Below are positions 52,263-62,247 of a stretch of DNA of 64,000 nucleotides, piece after piece (the stretch's first letter is position 1; every line of letters starts with the position of its first letter). Under the pieces are notes generated by a model. The model worked only from the letters and a program-made list of their open reading frames with translations. It was not told where the DNA came from and ran no database searches. Source of the DNA: Bordetella ansorpii (GTDB lineage Bacteria; Pseudomonadota; Gammaproteobacteria; Burkholderiales; Burkholderiaceae_B); the NCBI RefSeq assembly GCF_900078315.1, contig NZ_FKBS01000002.1, positions 126,102 to 190,101 on the forward strand, given 5' to 3'. Position numbers and translations under genes: made by a program.

Positions 52263-52292
52263 AGAAAAGCCAGTCCTGCGACTGGCTTTTCT
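52263..52292 (+). terminator. Terminator after pbpG
   Basis: AGAAAAGCCAGTC pairs with GACTGGCTTTTCT (13 bp, loop CTGC). The T-run is within the 3' arm, so it can end transcription in both directions: pbpG from the left and the ribbon-helix-helix gene from the right. Confidence 0.9.
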
Positions 52293-52314
52293 CATGGCGG
52301 GCACGCGGGATGAA

Positions 52315-52695
52315 TCAAGCGGCGCGTGCTTGCAGCCTCGTATCCTCGCCCTCATCATCCGCCAGGCCGCGCAGCACCTCTTGCACGTCCAACGAACGGA
52401 TCGCCACGCCCGCGTCCACCGGGATACGCCCCTGCGCCATCAACAGCTGATAGCGCAGGCAGCAGACCCGCAGGAACGAGGTGAAGTTGGCCGCCTGCCC
52501 GCGATAGGCGATCAGTTCGTCGTACAGCCGCTCGATCAATTGCGTGACGCGCATGCCGTCACGCTCGGCAAGCTCTTCGAGCACGTCCCAGAACAGCCGT
52601 TCCAGCCGCACGCTGGTGGCCGCCCCATGCAGCCGCAGCGAGCGGGATTCGGGGGCATACGAACGGGGATCGGCCCGGATGAAGATTTCGCACAT
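52315..52695 (-). CDS. Ribbon-helix-helix domain protein
   Basis: A 126-residue protein whose core reads as a ribbon-helix-helix fold: strand SRSLRLHGAATSVRLERLFWDVLEELAERDGM, then helix VTQLIERLYDELIAYRG. This resembles the RHH-type domain found in some small proteobacterial DNA-binding proteins. GGAGCCACCC precedes the ATG at 52695. Function unknown; it might regulate itself. Confidence 0.75.
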   Translation of the reverse strand: MCEIFIRADPRSYAPESRSLRLHGAATSVRLERLFWDVLEELAERDGMRVTQLIERLYDELIAYRGQAANFTSFLRVCCLRYQLLMAQGRIPVDAGVAIRSLDVQEVLRGLADDEGEDTRLQARAA

Positions 52696-52784
52696 GGGTG
52701 GCTCCTGGCGCGGGGATCTTGCCGGCCACTGTACGATTTTTGCAGGGACGGCGGCAAGACGGCCCCGTCCCCAAACCTCGCGGC

Positions 52785-53363
52785 TCAGTGAGAAATCCGC
52801 GTGCCCAGCACTTCCAGGAACTGCGCCATCCACGCCGGGTGCGCGGGCCAGGCGGGCGCGGTGACGAGGTTGCCGTCGGTATGCGCCTGGTCGATGCCGA
52901 TCTCGGCATACGTGCCGCCCGCCAGACGCACTTCGGGCGCGCAGGCCGGATAGGCGGAGCACTTGCGGCCCTTCAATACATCCGCGGCCGCCAGCAGTTG
53001 CGCGCCGTGGCAGATGGCCGCGATGGGCTTGCCGGCCTGATCGAAGTGCCGCACGATGTCGAGCACGCGTTGATCCAGGCGCAGATACTCGGGTGCGCGG
53101 CCGCCGGGAATGACCAGGCCGTCGTAGTTCCCGGGATCGGCCTTGTCGAAATCGTGGTTCAGCTGGAAGCGGTGCCCAGGCTTCTCGCTGTAGGTTTGCG
53201 CGCCTTCGAAATCGTGGATCGCGGTGGCGATGGTGTCGCCGGCCTTCTTGTCGGGGCACACGGCATGGACCGTATGACCCACGGCCAGCAGGGTCTGGAA
53301 CGGCACCATGGTTTCGTAGTCTTCGGCGTAGTCGCCGACCAGCATCAGCAGTTTCTTGCTCAT
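52785..53363 (-). CDS. DJ-1/PfpI family protein
   Basis: A 192-residue class-I amidotransferase-like protein. The nucleophile-elbow Cys lies in [16 protein letters not shown], the conserved Glu in VGDYAEDYE, and [14 protein letters not shown] lies before it. Members include proteases, chaperones and glyoxalases; without a further partner the role cannot be named. Lies 89 bp upstream of the ribbon-helix-helix gene on the same strand. Confidence 0.9.
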   Translation of the reverse strand: MSKKLLMLVGDYAEDYETMVPFQTLLAVGHTVHAVCPDKKAGDTIATAIHDFEGAQTYSEKPGHRFQLNHDFDKADPGNYDGLVIPGGRAPEYLRLDQRVLDIVRHFDQAGKPIAAICHGAQLLAAADVLKGRKCSAYPACAPEVRLAGGTYAEIGIDQAHTDGNLVTAPAWPAHPAWMAQFLEVLGTRISH

Positions 53364-53502
53364 GTCGTCTCCGGGAGCTGTGGACGCGGCGAGGAAACGC
53401 CGCGAAAGAGCGCGATTTCTTCTTGGTTTTATCGCTCACCCATTGTCCGCCGAAGCCCGGACAACGGGGTGGTATGGGAATACCTCAGCCAGATACGGCG
53501 CG

Positions 53503-53991
53503 CTATTCCAGCGCCACGCTCACGGACTTCGCGTCCAGCAACGCCACCAGCACCCGCGGATCGAGACTGACCAGATACCCGCGCCGCCCGCCGTTGATGT
53601 AGATGCGCGGGCACTCCAGCACGGTGGCCTCGACCCACACCGGCATGCGCTTGCGTGTGCCGAACGGCGAGGTGCCCCCCACCTGATACCCGGAATGCCG
53701 CTGCGCCACCTCCGGCTTGCAGGGCGCGACCTTCTTCAGGTTGGCCTGGCGCGCCAGGTTCTTGGTGGAGACCTCGCGGTCGCCATGCATCAGCACGACC
53801 AGCGGACGCGCGTCCTCGTCTTCCATGATAAGCGTCTTGACCACGATGTGCGGATCGACCTGCAGTTGCCGCGCCGACTCCGCTGCGCCGCCGTGGTCGA
53901 CGTAGTCGTACGGATGCTCGGTGTAATCCACCTTGTGCTGCTTCAGGAACTGGGTGGCGGGCGTCTCGGAAACGTGGCGGGCTTTGCTCAT
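53503..53991 (-). CDS. ybaK: Cys-tRNA(Pro)/Cys-tRNA(Cys) deacylase YbaK
   Basis: A 162-residue trans-editing factor that hydrolyses Cys mischarged on tRNA(Pro). The opening TPATQFLKQHKVDYTEHPYDY, the invariant Lys in VVKTLIMEDE, and VGGTSPFGTRKRMPVWVE with INGGRRGYLVSLDP match YbaK. The ATG at 53991 was chosen from the family start; a 42-codon extension is not supported. Confidence 0.93.
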   Translation of the reverse strand: MSKARHVSETPATQFLKQHKVDYTEHPYDYVDHGGAAESARQLQVDPHIVVKTLIMEDEDARPLVVLMHGDREVSTKNLARQANLKKVAPCKPEVAQRHSGYQVGGTSPFGTRKRMPVWVEATVLECPRIYINGGRRGYLVSLDPRVLVALLDAKSVSVALE

Positions 53992-54091
53992 GGGAATTCG
54001 TATCGGGCGTCGGCGGGCATCGTACGCCCGCGTGGGTTGCCGCAAAGTGTAGGCACGGCGCGCGGCGCGTGCAAATGGCGCGTCCCCGGTC

Positions 54092-55021
54092 CTACCCGCG
54101 AGGATGATGCGCCGCATGCAGCGCCTTCAGGCGCTCGCGCGCCACGTGCGTGTAGATCTGCGTGGTGGAAATATCCGCATGGCCCAGCAGCATCTGCACC
54201 ACGCGCAGATCCGCGCCATGATTCAACAGGTGCGTGGCGAACGCATGGCGCAGCACGTGGGGCGACAGCGGCGCATGGATGTCGGCCAGCCGGGCGTACT
54301 TCTTCACCAATTGCCAGAAGGCCTGCCTCGTCATGGACTGCGCGCGCGCGGTGACGAACAGGGCATCGCACGGACGCGCCCCCGCCAATTCAGGGCGCGC
54401 CTCGCGCAGATAGCGTTCGATCCAATGGGCGGCTTCCGCGCCCAGCGGCACCAGGCGGTCCTTGCCGCCCTTGCCCTGCACCACGCGCACCACACCTTCG
54501 TTCAGGCTGACGTTCAAGGCATGCACCTCGACCAGTTCCGTCACGCGCAGCCCGGTGGCGTACAGGGTCTCCAGCATGGCTCGGTCGCGCAGGCCGCGCG
54601 CGGTGTCCAGGTCGGGGGCCGTCAGCAGCGCCTCGACCTGCGCTTCGGACAGGGTCTTGGGCAGGCGCGGCGGCTGCTTGGCCGCCACCAGGGTCAGGCA
54701 GGGATCGCGCGGGCTGCGGTGCTCGCGCAGCGCCCACGCATAGAAACGCCGCAACGCGGCCAGCCGGCGGTTGGACGTGGTGGGCCGGCTGTCCTCGAAC
54801 CGCGCCGCGAACCAGCCCTCGATGTGCGCGGTCTCGGCCTGCGCCAGGGTGACGGACGTGGGCCAGCCGCTGGCGGCCGGATTCTCGGCCCAGGCGGCGA
54901 AGGCGGTCAAGTCCCGTCGATAGGCGGCCAGCGTGTTGGCGGCCAGGCCGTCTTCCAGCCAGACGGCATCGATGAAGGCGTCGATATCGGCCTGCGAGGC
55001 CAGCGGAGCATTGGCGGACAT
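54092..55021 (-). CDS. xerD: Tyrosine recombinase XerD
   Basis: Resolves chromosome dimers at dif together with XerC. The 309-residue protein has the N-terminal SAM-like domain (WLEDGLAANTLAAYRRDL) and catalytic residues Arg159, Lys184, His255, Arg258, His281 and Tyr290. GLRVTELVEV and LRHAFATHLLNHGADLRVVQ are XerD-like. Not accompanied by phage genes. Confidence 0.93.
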   Translation of the reverse strand: MSANAPLASQADIDAFIDAVWLEDGLAANTLAAYRRDLTAFAAWAENPAASGWPTSVTLAQAETAHIEGWFAARFEDSRPTTSNRRLAALRRFYAWALREHRSPRDPCLTLVAAKQPPRLPKTLSEAQVEALLTAPDLDTARGLRDRAMLETLYATGLRVTELVEVHALNVSLNEGVVRVVQGKGGKDRLVPLGAEAAHWIERYLREARPELAGARPCDALFVTARAQSMTRQAFWQLVKKYARLADIHAPLSPHVLRHAFATHLLNHGADLRVVQMLLGHADISTTQIYTHVARERLKALHAAHHPRG

Positions 55022-55048
55022 GATGAGGTGAGTGCTGGAGGGGGCATT

Positions 55049-55939
55049 CTACGGCGTGGCCGCCTCGGCCTTCAGCCAGGACTCGAACACGCGCAGCGCC
55101 TCCGATCGATCGTCGGTCTGTGGATAACAGAAAAAGTAGCCCTGCGGCACCGCCAGCGCATACGGCACCGGCATGGCCAGCGTACCGGCGTCCAGCGCGG
55201 GCCGCGCCAGGAAGCGGGGGATCAATCCCACGCCCAGGCCGGCCTGCACGGCGGCCATCACCATGGAAAACAATTCATAGCGCGGCCCGCCGGCGGCGTT
55301 CGGACCATACGCCAGCCGATTGGCCTCGTACCAATGCCGCCAGGCATCCGGCCGCGACGCCAGATGCAGGTGCGGCAAGGCCAGCGTGCCACCGCGCGAC
55401 TTCGCGACGTCGGCCAGCGCGGGCGCGCATACCGGCACCAGTTCGCCTTCTGGAAACAGCAGCGCGCCCTGCGTGCCGGGCCACAGCCCGTCGCCGTGAT
55501 ACAGCGCGGCGTCGAAAGGATGGTCCTTGAACTGGAACGGCAGCGTGCGCACCGACAGGCTGACGGTGATGTCCGGATGCTGGCGCTGGAACGCGGCCAG
55601 CCGCGGAATCAGCCAGGTGGTGGCCAGCGTGGGCACCACGGCGATGTGGAGGCTGCGGCCCATGCCGGTGCGGCTGACCAGCCCGAAGGTGTCCTTCTCG
55701 ATCTGGTCAAGGTGATGGCGGATGCGTCCGGCGTACTCGGCGCCGTGATCGGTCAGCACGATGCGGCGCCGCACCCGGGTGAACAGTTGCACGCCCAGGC
55801 GGGCCTCCAGGCTGGCCACCTGGCGATAGACGGCGCTGTGCGTCAACGCCAGCTCTTCGGCTGCGCGGGAAAAGCTGCCCAGGCGGGCGGACGCTTCGAA
55901 CGCCTGCAGGGCGCTCAGGTTGGGGATACCGTTTCTCAT
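55049..55939 (-). CDS. LysR-family regulator
   Basis: A 296-residue LysR protein: winged helix near the N-terminus (LSALQAFEASARLGSFSRAA, LTHSAVYRQVASLEARLG) and a substrate-binding domain. The ATG at 55939 gives the usual start; the 35-codon extension crosses the operator region. It resembles the GcvA/GcdR branch. Divergent from the ThDP enzyme and gcdH, which it likely controls. Confidence 0.9.
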   Translation of the reverse strand: MRNGIPNLSALQAFEASARLGSFSRAAEELALTHSAVYRQVASLEARLGVQLFTRVRRRIVLTDHGAEYAGRIRHHLDQIEKDTFGLVSRTGMGRSLHIAVVPTLATTWLIPRLAAFQRQHPDITVSLSVRTLPFQFKDHPFDAALYHGDGLWPGTQGALLFPEGELVPVCAPALADVAKSRGGTLALPHLHLASRPDAWRHWYEANRLAYGPNAAGGPRYELFSMVMAAVQAGLGVGLIPRFLARPALDAGTLAMPVPYALAVPQGYFFCYPQTDDRSEALRVFESWLKAEAATP

Positions 55940-56001
55940 GCGGATAGAGGCAATGCCGGTGGTGCGGCGCAGCACGCTTTCGACGTTCGCGTAGGTCAAA
56001 A

Positions 56002-56050
56002 CATTGTGCAATTTTATCAATTGCATTGTGCATGGCAGGCACACTATGCT
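56002..56050 (+). promoter_or_regulatory. Operator and promoter of the ThDP-gcdH operon
   Basis: CATTGTGCA occurs twice (56002-56010 and 56024-56032), 22 bp apart, two helical turns. TGCAATT-TTATC-AATTGCA (56007-56025) is a perfect dyad between them. A promoter TTGCAT (56021-56026), 18 bp, TATGCT (56045-56050) overlaps the second copy. LysR regulators bind such sites. Confidence 0.7.
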
Positions 56051-56074
56051 CGAATGTCCTTTTCCTGCTCAGCC

Positions 56075-57775
56075 ATGACCCAACAAGCCAACTCCGCGCA
56101 AGCCGCCCGTCTGGGTGGACACATCCTGGTCGACCAACTGGCCGCCCACGGCGTCAAACATGTCTTCTGTGTTCCCGGCGAAAGTTATCTCGCCGTGCTG
56201 GACGGCCTGCACGATGCCCAGATCGAGGTCACCGTGTGCCGCCAGGAAGGCGGCGCGGCCATGATGGCGGACGCCTATGGCAAGCTCACCGGCGAACCCG
56301 GCATCTGCATGGTCACGCGCGGCCCCGGCGCCTCGAACGCGCTGGCCGGCGTGCATATCGCCCAGCAGGATTCGGCGCCCATGATCCTGTTCGTGGGCCA
56401 GATCGAACGCGGCATGCGCGAGCGCGAAGCCTTCCAGGAAATGGACTACCGCGCGGTGTTCGGCACGCAGTGCAAGTGGGCCACCGAGATCGACCAGGTC
56501 GAACGCATTCCCGAACTGATCTCGCGCGCGTTCCACATCGCCACCTCGGGCCGTCCCGGCCCCGTGGTCATCGCGCTGCCGGAAGACATGCTGACCGAAA
56601 TGGCCAGCGTGGCCGACGCGCCCCATTACGAAGTCATCGAGACCGCCCCTGCCGCACGTCAGCTCCAGGAGCTGGAGATCCTGCTGGCCGGCGCCAGCAA
56701 CCCGGTCGCCATCCTGGGCGGCACCCGCTGGGACGCCCACGCGGTGCAGCAGTTCGCCGATTTCGCGCAGCGCCACGCGTTGCCCGTCGGCGTCTCGTTC
56801 CGCCGCCAGATGCTGTTCCCGGCCGACCACCCCTGCTACATCGGCGACGTGGGCCTGGGCATCAACCCCGCCCTGCTCAAGCGCGTGGAAGAAGCCGACC
56901 TGATCCTGCTGATCGGCGGCCGCATGTCCGAGAACCCCAGCCAGGCCTACACGCTGCTGGACATCCCGGTGCCCCGCCAGAAGCTGGTGCACGTGCACCC
57001 CGACGCCGCCGAACTGGGCCGCGTGTATCGCGCCAACCTGGCCATCAACGCCTCGCCCACCGCGTTCGTCGACGCGCTGTCCGCATTGCCCGCCCCCACC
57101 ACCACGCCGGTCTGGGCCGAAGGCACCAAGGCCATGCGCGAGTCCTACCTGAAGTGGAGCGATCCCACGCTGATCCAGACGCCGGGCAAGCTGCAACTGG
57201 GCGCCGTCATGGCTCACCTCGAAGAAGTGCTGCCGGCCGACGCCATCATGACCAACGGCGCGGGCAACTACGCCACCTGGCTGCACCGCTTCCACCGCTT
57301 CAACAACTATGGCACGCAACTGGCCCCGACCTCGGGCTCGATGGGCTACGGCCTGCCGGCCGCCGTGGGCGCCAAGCGCGTGCAGCCCGAGAAAACCGTG
57401 ATCTGCTTCGCAGGCGACGGCTGCTTCATGATGCATGGCCAGGAATTCGCCACGGCAGTGCAGTACGACCTGCCCATCATCGTGCTGCTGATCGACAACG
57501 GCATGTACGGCACCATCCGCATGCACCAGGAAAAGCACTACCCCGGCCGCGTCTCGGCCACCGTGCTGAAAAACCCGGATTTCGCGGCCTACGCGCAAGC
57601 CTTCGGCGGCTACGGCGAACGCGTCGAAACCACCGAGCAATTCGCGCCGGCCCTGGAACGCGCGATGGCCAGCGGCAAGCCCGCCATCCTGCATCTGCTC
57701 ATCGACCCCGAAACCATCAGCCCCAGCACCACGCTGGAGAAGATCCGCGCGGCCGCCCTGCAAGCCAAGGGCTGA
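56075..57775 (+). CDS. ThDP-dependent enzyme, acetolactate-synthase-like
   Basis: A 566-residue enzyme of the acetolactate synthase fold: catalytic Glu in [18 protein letters not shown], middle FAD-type domain, and the ThDP motif [30 protein letters not shown] (here GDGC...N). The partner is unknown: no regulatory IlvH subunit follows, so it is probably not the biosynthetic enzyme. The ATG at 56075 gives [15 protein letters not shown]; another ATG lies 7 codons upstream and neither has a ribosome binding site. Followed by gcdH after 85 bp. Confidence 0.85.
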   Translation: MTQQANSAQAARLGGHILVDQLAAHGVKHVFCVPGESYLAVLDGLHDAQIEVTVCRQEGGAAMMADAYGKLTGEPGICMVTRGPGASNALAGVHIAQQDSAPMILFVGQIERGMREREAFQEMDYRAVFGTQCKWATEIDQVERIPELISRAFHIATSGRPGPVVIALPEDMLTEMASVADAPHYEVIETAPAARQLQELEILLAGASNPVAILGGTRWDAHAVQQFADFAQRHALPVGVSFRRQMLFPADHPCYIGDVGLGINPALLKRVEEADLILLIGGRMSENPSQAYTLLDIPVPRQKLVHVHPDAAELGRVYRANLAINASPTAFVDALSALPAPTTTPVWAEGTKAMRESYLKWSDPTLIQTPGKLQLGAVMAHLEEVLPADAIMTNGAGNYATWLHRFHRFNNYGTQLAPTSGSMGYGLPAAVGAKRVQPEKTVICFAGDGCFMMHGQEFATAVQYDLPIIVLLIDNGMYGTIRMHQEKHYPGRVSATVLKNPDFAAYAQAFGGYGERVETTEQFAPALERAMASGKPAILHLLIDPETISPSTTLEKIRAAALQAKG

Positions 57776-57860
57776 CCCCGCCAGTGGCCCGCCGGACGCG
57801 CGCGGGCCGCGTCAATCGTTCGGATTTCAACTTTCCCGGATTCCTCACGGAGCCTTACGT

Positions 57861-59054
<1,194 letters not shown>

Positions 59055-59077
59055 TCGTCCGGTAGCAGGTGGAAAGC

Positions 59078-59116
59078 AGGCGGCCATCGGCATCGATGGC
59101 CGCCTGTTGTTGTTTT
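59078..59116 (+). terminator. Terminator after gcdH
   Basis: AGGCGGCCATCG-GCAT-CGATGGCCGCCT, a perfect 12-bp stem (59078-59089 with 59094-59105), is followed by GTTGTTGTTTT. Confidence 0.9.
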
Positions 59117-59322
59117 ATGGGTCCCATCTGGCGGTAACGAGAACGGCTCCGTGCGGCGATTGCCCGTGCGGGACCACTGACCGCCTTGCACGATCGCGTG
59201 CGGGCTCGGGTGATCGGCGTCCCACTGAATTGGGGTCAAAGCCAAGGGTGACAAAATCCGCCCTGCTTGCCTGCATCACGCCCGGATGCCCTACACTGGA
59301 TGCCCCATCAGGAGCCATCGCC

Positions 59323-59541
59323 ATGGGCGCAGTCCTTCCCCCCACTACCTCCGAATTCGAAACCGAAGAACAAGCGGCCCGCTACGACCGCTGGTTTCGC
59401 GCGAAGGTGGAAGCCAGCCGGAACGATCCGCGGCCCAGCATTCCGCATGACGAGGCGATGGCGCGTATCCGGGAAAAGTTGGCCGCCAAACTGGCCGAGC
59501 AGGAAGCCGCGACCGGCAAGCTGCGCAGGCGTGACGAATAA
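59323..59541 (+). CDS. Type II antitoxin (PaaA2/RelB-like)
   Basis: A 72-residue protein: FETEEQAARYDRWFRAKVEA, then NDPRPSIPHDEAMARIREKL and a Lys/Arg tail. This pattern is the antitoxin group that partners RelE/ParE toxins. GGAG lies 9 nt before the ATG at 59323; the TTG start 72 codons upstream is inside the preceding terminator. The toxin gene starts 35 bp downstream. Confidence 0.8.
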   Translation: MGAVLPPTTSEFETEEQAARYDRWFRAKVEASRNDPRPSIPHDEAMARIREKLAAKLAEQEAATGKLRRRDE

Positions 59542-59576
59542 GTACCTGGTTTCGCAGCACGGAAACCAGACTGACG

Positions 59577-59855
59577 ATGCTTCCCGTTTTCTGGAGTGCC
59601 GCCGCACTCGATCACCTGGACGACATCACCGATTTCATCGCCCAATATGACGTCCGCGCAGCCATCGCGATCCACGATCAAATCGAAGGTTCGGTAAGAC
59701 CCGCCTCGGAACATCCGTATCTATTCAGGCTCGGCCGCGCTCCGAATACGCGTGGGATCGTGGCCCATCCCAATTACATCGTCGTCTACGAAGTACAGGC
59801 AGATCACATCGAGGTCAGGGCCGTCCTGCACGCCAGACAGCAATACCCTTCCTGA
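59577..59855 (+). CDS. RelE/ParE-family toxin
   Basis: A 92-residue protein of the RelE/ParE fold: FWSAAALDHLDDITDFIAQYD helical start, then RLGRAPNTRGIVAHPNYIVVYEVQADHIEVRAVLHARQQYP. The RGIVAHPNYIVVYEV core is ParE-like, so DNA gyrase is a more likely target than mRNA; this is inference. A weak GGAAAC precedes the ATG. It is complete and convergent with the MaoC-like gene 10 bp away. Confidence 0.83.
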   Translation: MLPVFWSAAALDHLDDITDFIAQYDVRAAIAIHDQIEGSVRPASEHPYLFRLGRAPNTRGIVAHPNYIVVYEVQADHIEVRAVLHARQQYPS

Positions 59856-59865
59856 AGACCGCAGG

Positions 59866-60309
59866 CTAGTCGCCGCCGCCCAGATCGAACAGGCTGGTCG
59901 CGTCCAGCTCCAGCACCGCCTCGTTGTGCTGGTTGTAGATCACCCACCCCCAGTTGATGATGCCCAGGTCGTCGCGCGAGGACGACTCGCGTGCGGCATG
60001 CACGCGGGCTTCCAGGCGCAGCTCGTCGCCGGGCCGCACCGGCACGCGCCAGCGCACTTCGCCCAGGCCGGGCGAGCCGAACGATTCGGAATCGTGCAGG
60101 ATGCTGTCCACCGCCATGCGCATGGCCATGGCGCAGGTATGCCAGCCGCTGGCGATCAGGCCGCCCCAGCGGCCTTCCTCGGCGCGCTTGACGTCGGTGT
60201 GGAACCACTGCGGGTCGAACTTGCGGGCGAACGCCAGGACTTCCTCTTCGGTGACCTTGAGCGGGCCACCCTTGATCACCATGCCTTCGCGCAATTCGGC
60301 GAATTTCAT
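59866..60309 (-). CDS. MaoC-like hot-dog domain protein
   Basis: A 147-residue single hot-dog domain. The opening FAELREGMVIKGGPLKVTEEEVLAFARKFDPQWFHTD contains the hydratase region (Asp and His of the MaoC site), then GLIASGWHTCAMAMRMAVD. Family members hydrate enoyl-CoA. It stands alone with no acyl-CoA partner adjacent. Confidence 0.85.
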   Translation of the reverse strand: MKFAELREGMVIKGGPLKVTEEEVLAFARKFDPQWFHTDVKRAEEGRWGGLIASGWHTCAMAMRMAVDSILHDSESFGSPGLGEVRWRVPVRPGDELRLEARVHAARESSSRDDLGIINWGWVIYNQHNEAVLELDATSLFDLGGGD

Positions 60310-60500
60310 TGCTTCCTTCCTTGTCGGTCGTGCGGCCCGCCGCTCGTATGAAAGAATGGCGCGGAACCGAGGCTACGCTGCAGCGCAGCAAAATCAAGCA
60401 TAGACCAATACGCCGCTGGCCGCATGGGGATTGTTGCGGCTGGCGGACACGGTAAAACCGTGCTTGATAAGCTGGCGAAGCCGTGACAGACGCAATGCGC

Positions 60501-62063
60501 TCAGATCAGCGCTTCGATCAGGTAGGGGCCCTTGCGGCCGAAGGCGCCCTGCAACGCGCGGGTGAAGTCCTCCACGGTGTCCACGCGCACGGCCTCGACG
60601 CCCATGCCGCGCGCCAGGTGCGCCCAGTCCAGGCTGGGGTTGTCCAGGTCCAGCATGCGGCGCGCGTTCTCGCCCATCTGCTGCACGCCGACGTTCTTCA
60701 TCTCGCCATGCAGCGTGGCGTACGTGCGGTTGGCGTAGACCACGGTCACGCAGTCGAGCTGCTCGCGCGCTTGCGTCCACAGCGCCTGCACCGTGTACAT
60801 GCCGCTGCCGTCGGCCTGCAGCGTGACGACCTTGCGATCGGGGCAGGCAATGGCCGCGCCGGCCGCCATGGGCAGGCCGATGCCGATGGCGCCGCCGGTC
60901 AGTTGCAGCCAGTCGTGCGGGCGCGCCGACATGCCGAAGGTGCTCAGCTCCCGGCCCTGCGTGATGGATTCGTCGCACACGATGGCATGTTCGGGCAGCA
61001 GGTGCGCGACGATGCGGTTGACGGCGGCGCTGGTCAGCTTGCCGCTTTGCGGGATGTCGCTGCCGTCGAGTACGGGCCCCTGCACCTGGGGCGCATCGGA
61101 AGCGATGCCCAGCTCTTCGGCCAGCCACTCCAGGGCGTGATCCAGATCCACGTCGACGTCGGCCATGGTCAGGATGTCGCAGGCATCGGGCGCGATCAGG
61201 CTGGGCTTGCCGGGGTAGGCGAAGAACGCCACCGGCCGGCGGGCACCGATCAGCACCAGTTGGCGCACGTCACGCAGGAAGGCCACCGCCATGTCCACCG
61301 GATAGGGCAGGCGCGGCAGCGGCGTGCGCGTGATGCCGCGCTCGACGCGGCGATTGGTCGTCTCGCAGGCCAGGCGCACGCCCGTGGCATGCGCGATGCG
61401 GCCGGCGGCGGCCAGCGCGCGGCCCGTCACCGCGGCGCCGCCCAGCAGCAGCATGGTGGTCTGGCCGCTGCGGATAGCCTGTGCGGCGGCGCGGATGGCC
61501 TGCGCGTCCGGGGCCTTGGGGCCTTCCAGCGGCACGGCGACGGGCGCGGGCGTGCTGTCGGGCAGATCGGTCCAGGCCGCGTCGGCAGGCAGGATCAAGG
61601 TGGCGATATTGCCGGGCGCCTGGCGCGCCACGCGGATAGCTTCGCCGGCCTGCGCCGACAGCGACGCGGCGTCGGCAATGCGGCCGACCCAATGCGACAT
61701 CGGACGCGCCACGGTGTCCACGTCGCTGGTCAACGGCGCGTCGTACTGCACGTGATAGGTGGCGTGATCGCCCACCACGTTGACCATGGGCGTGCGCGCC
61801 CGCTTGGCGTTGTGCAGGTTGGCCAGGCCGTTGCCCAGGCCGGGTCCCAGATGCAGCAGCGTGGCGGCGGGCTTGCCGGCCATGCGCGCGTAGCCGTCGG
61901 CCGCGCCGGTTACCACGCCCTCGAACAGGCCCAGCACGCAGCGCATGCGCGGCTTGCCGTCGAGCGCCGCGACGAAGTGCATTTCCGACGTGCCGGGATT
62001 GGCGAAGCAGACGTCGATATCGTTGGCAAGCAGGGTGTCGCAGAGGCTGTCGGCGCCGTTCAT
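60501..62063 (-). CDS. ThDP-dependent enzyme, acetolactate-synthase/decarboxylase-like
   Basis: A 520-residue ThDP enzyme: catalytic Glu in GLFEGVVTGAADGYARM, and the ThDP motif ADGSGMYTVQALWTQAREQLDCVTVVYANRTYATLHGEMKN (GSG...N). The branch is close to acetolactate-synthase homologues and to benzoylformate-type decarboxylases. The ATG at 62063 starts MNGADSLCDTLLANDIDVCF; a 55-codon extension is not supported. The real reaction is open. Confidence 0.85.
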   Translation of the reverse strand: MNGADSLCDTLLANDIDVCFANPGTSEMHFVAALDGKPRMRCVLGLFEGVVTGAADGYARMAGKPAATLLHLGPGLGNGLANLHNAKRARTPMVNVVGDHATYHVQYDAPLTSDVDTVARPMSHWVGRIADAASLSAQAGEAIRVARQAPGNIATLILPADAAWTDLPDSTPAPVAVPLEGPKAPDAQAIRAAAQAIRSGQTTMLLLGGAAVTGRALAAAGRIAHATGVRLACETTNRRVERGITRTPLPRLPYPVDMAVAFLRDVRQLVLIGARRPVAFFAYPGKPSLIAPDACDILTMADVDVDLDHALEWLAEELGIASDAPQVQGPVLDGSDIPQSGKLTSAAVNRIVAHLLPEHAIVCDESITQGRELSTFGMSARPHDWLQLTGGAIGIGLPMAAGAAIACPDRKVVTLQADGSGMYTVQALWTQAREQLDCVTVVYANRTYATLHGEMKNVGVQQMGENARRMLDLDNPSLDWAHLARGMGVEAVRVDTVEDFTRALQGAFGRKGPYLIEALI

Positions 62064-62247
62064 GGGATTCGCGGAAGAAAAGAGGGGGGAAGTCGCCGCG
62101 GCCGCCAGGCCGCAGCGGGCTTGCGTCGATGATAGGGATAGACGGTTCCCCGCGATGGAACCATTGAATGCCCGGAAGATGGGACCATTCCCGGACAGCG
62201 CGGATCGGACGGGGCGGCCAGCGCCCACGTCCGTATAAACACCTAGA

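Noticed and set aside
53443-53464. TTGTCCG/CGGACAA dyad between ybaK and the PfpI gene
   Set aside because: No T-tract on either side and only 7 bp; not enough to call a terminator or operator.
54104-56074. Long plus-strand frame joined upstream of the ThDP enzyme
   Set aside because: The first ~650 codons run antisense to xerD and the LysR gene and show shadow composition; only the part from 56075 has family character.
60448-60462. CACGGT-AAA-ACCGTG dyad between the MaoC-like gene and the second ThDP enzyme
   Set aside because: Six-base arms with no repeat nearby; could be chance in a GC-rich gap.
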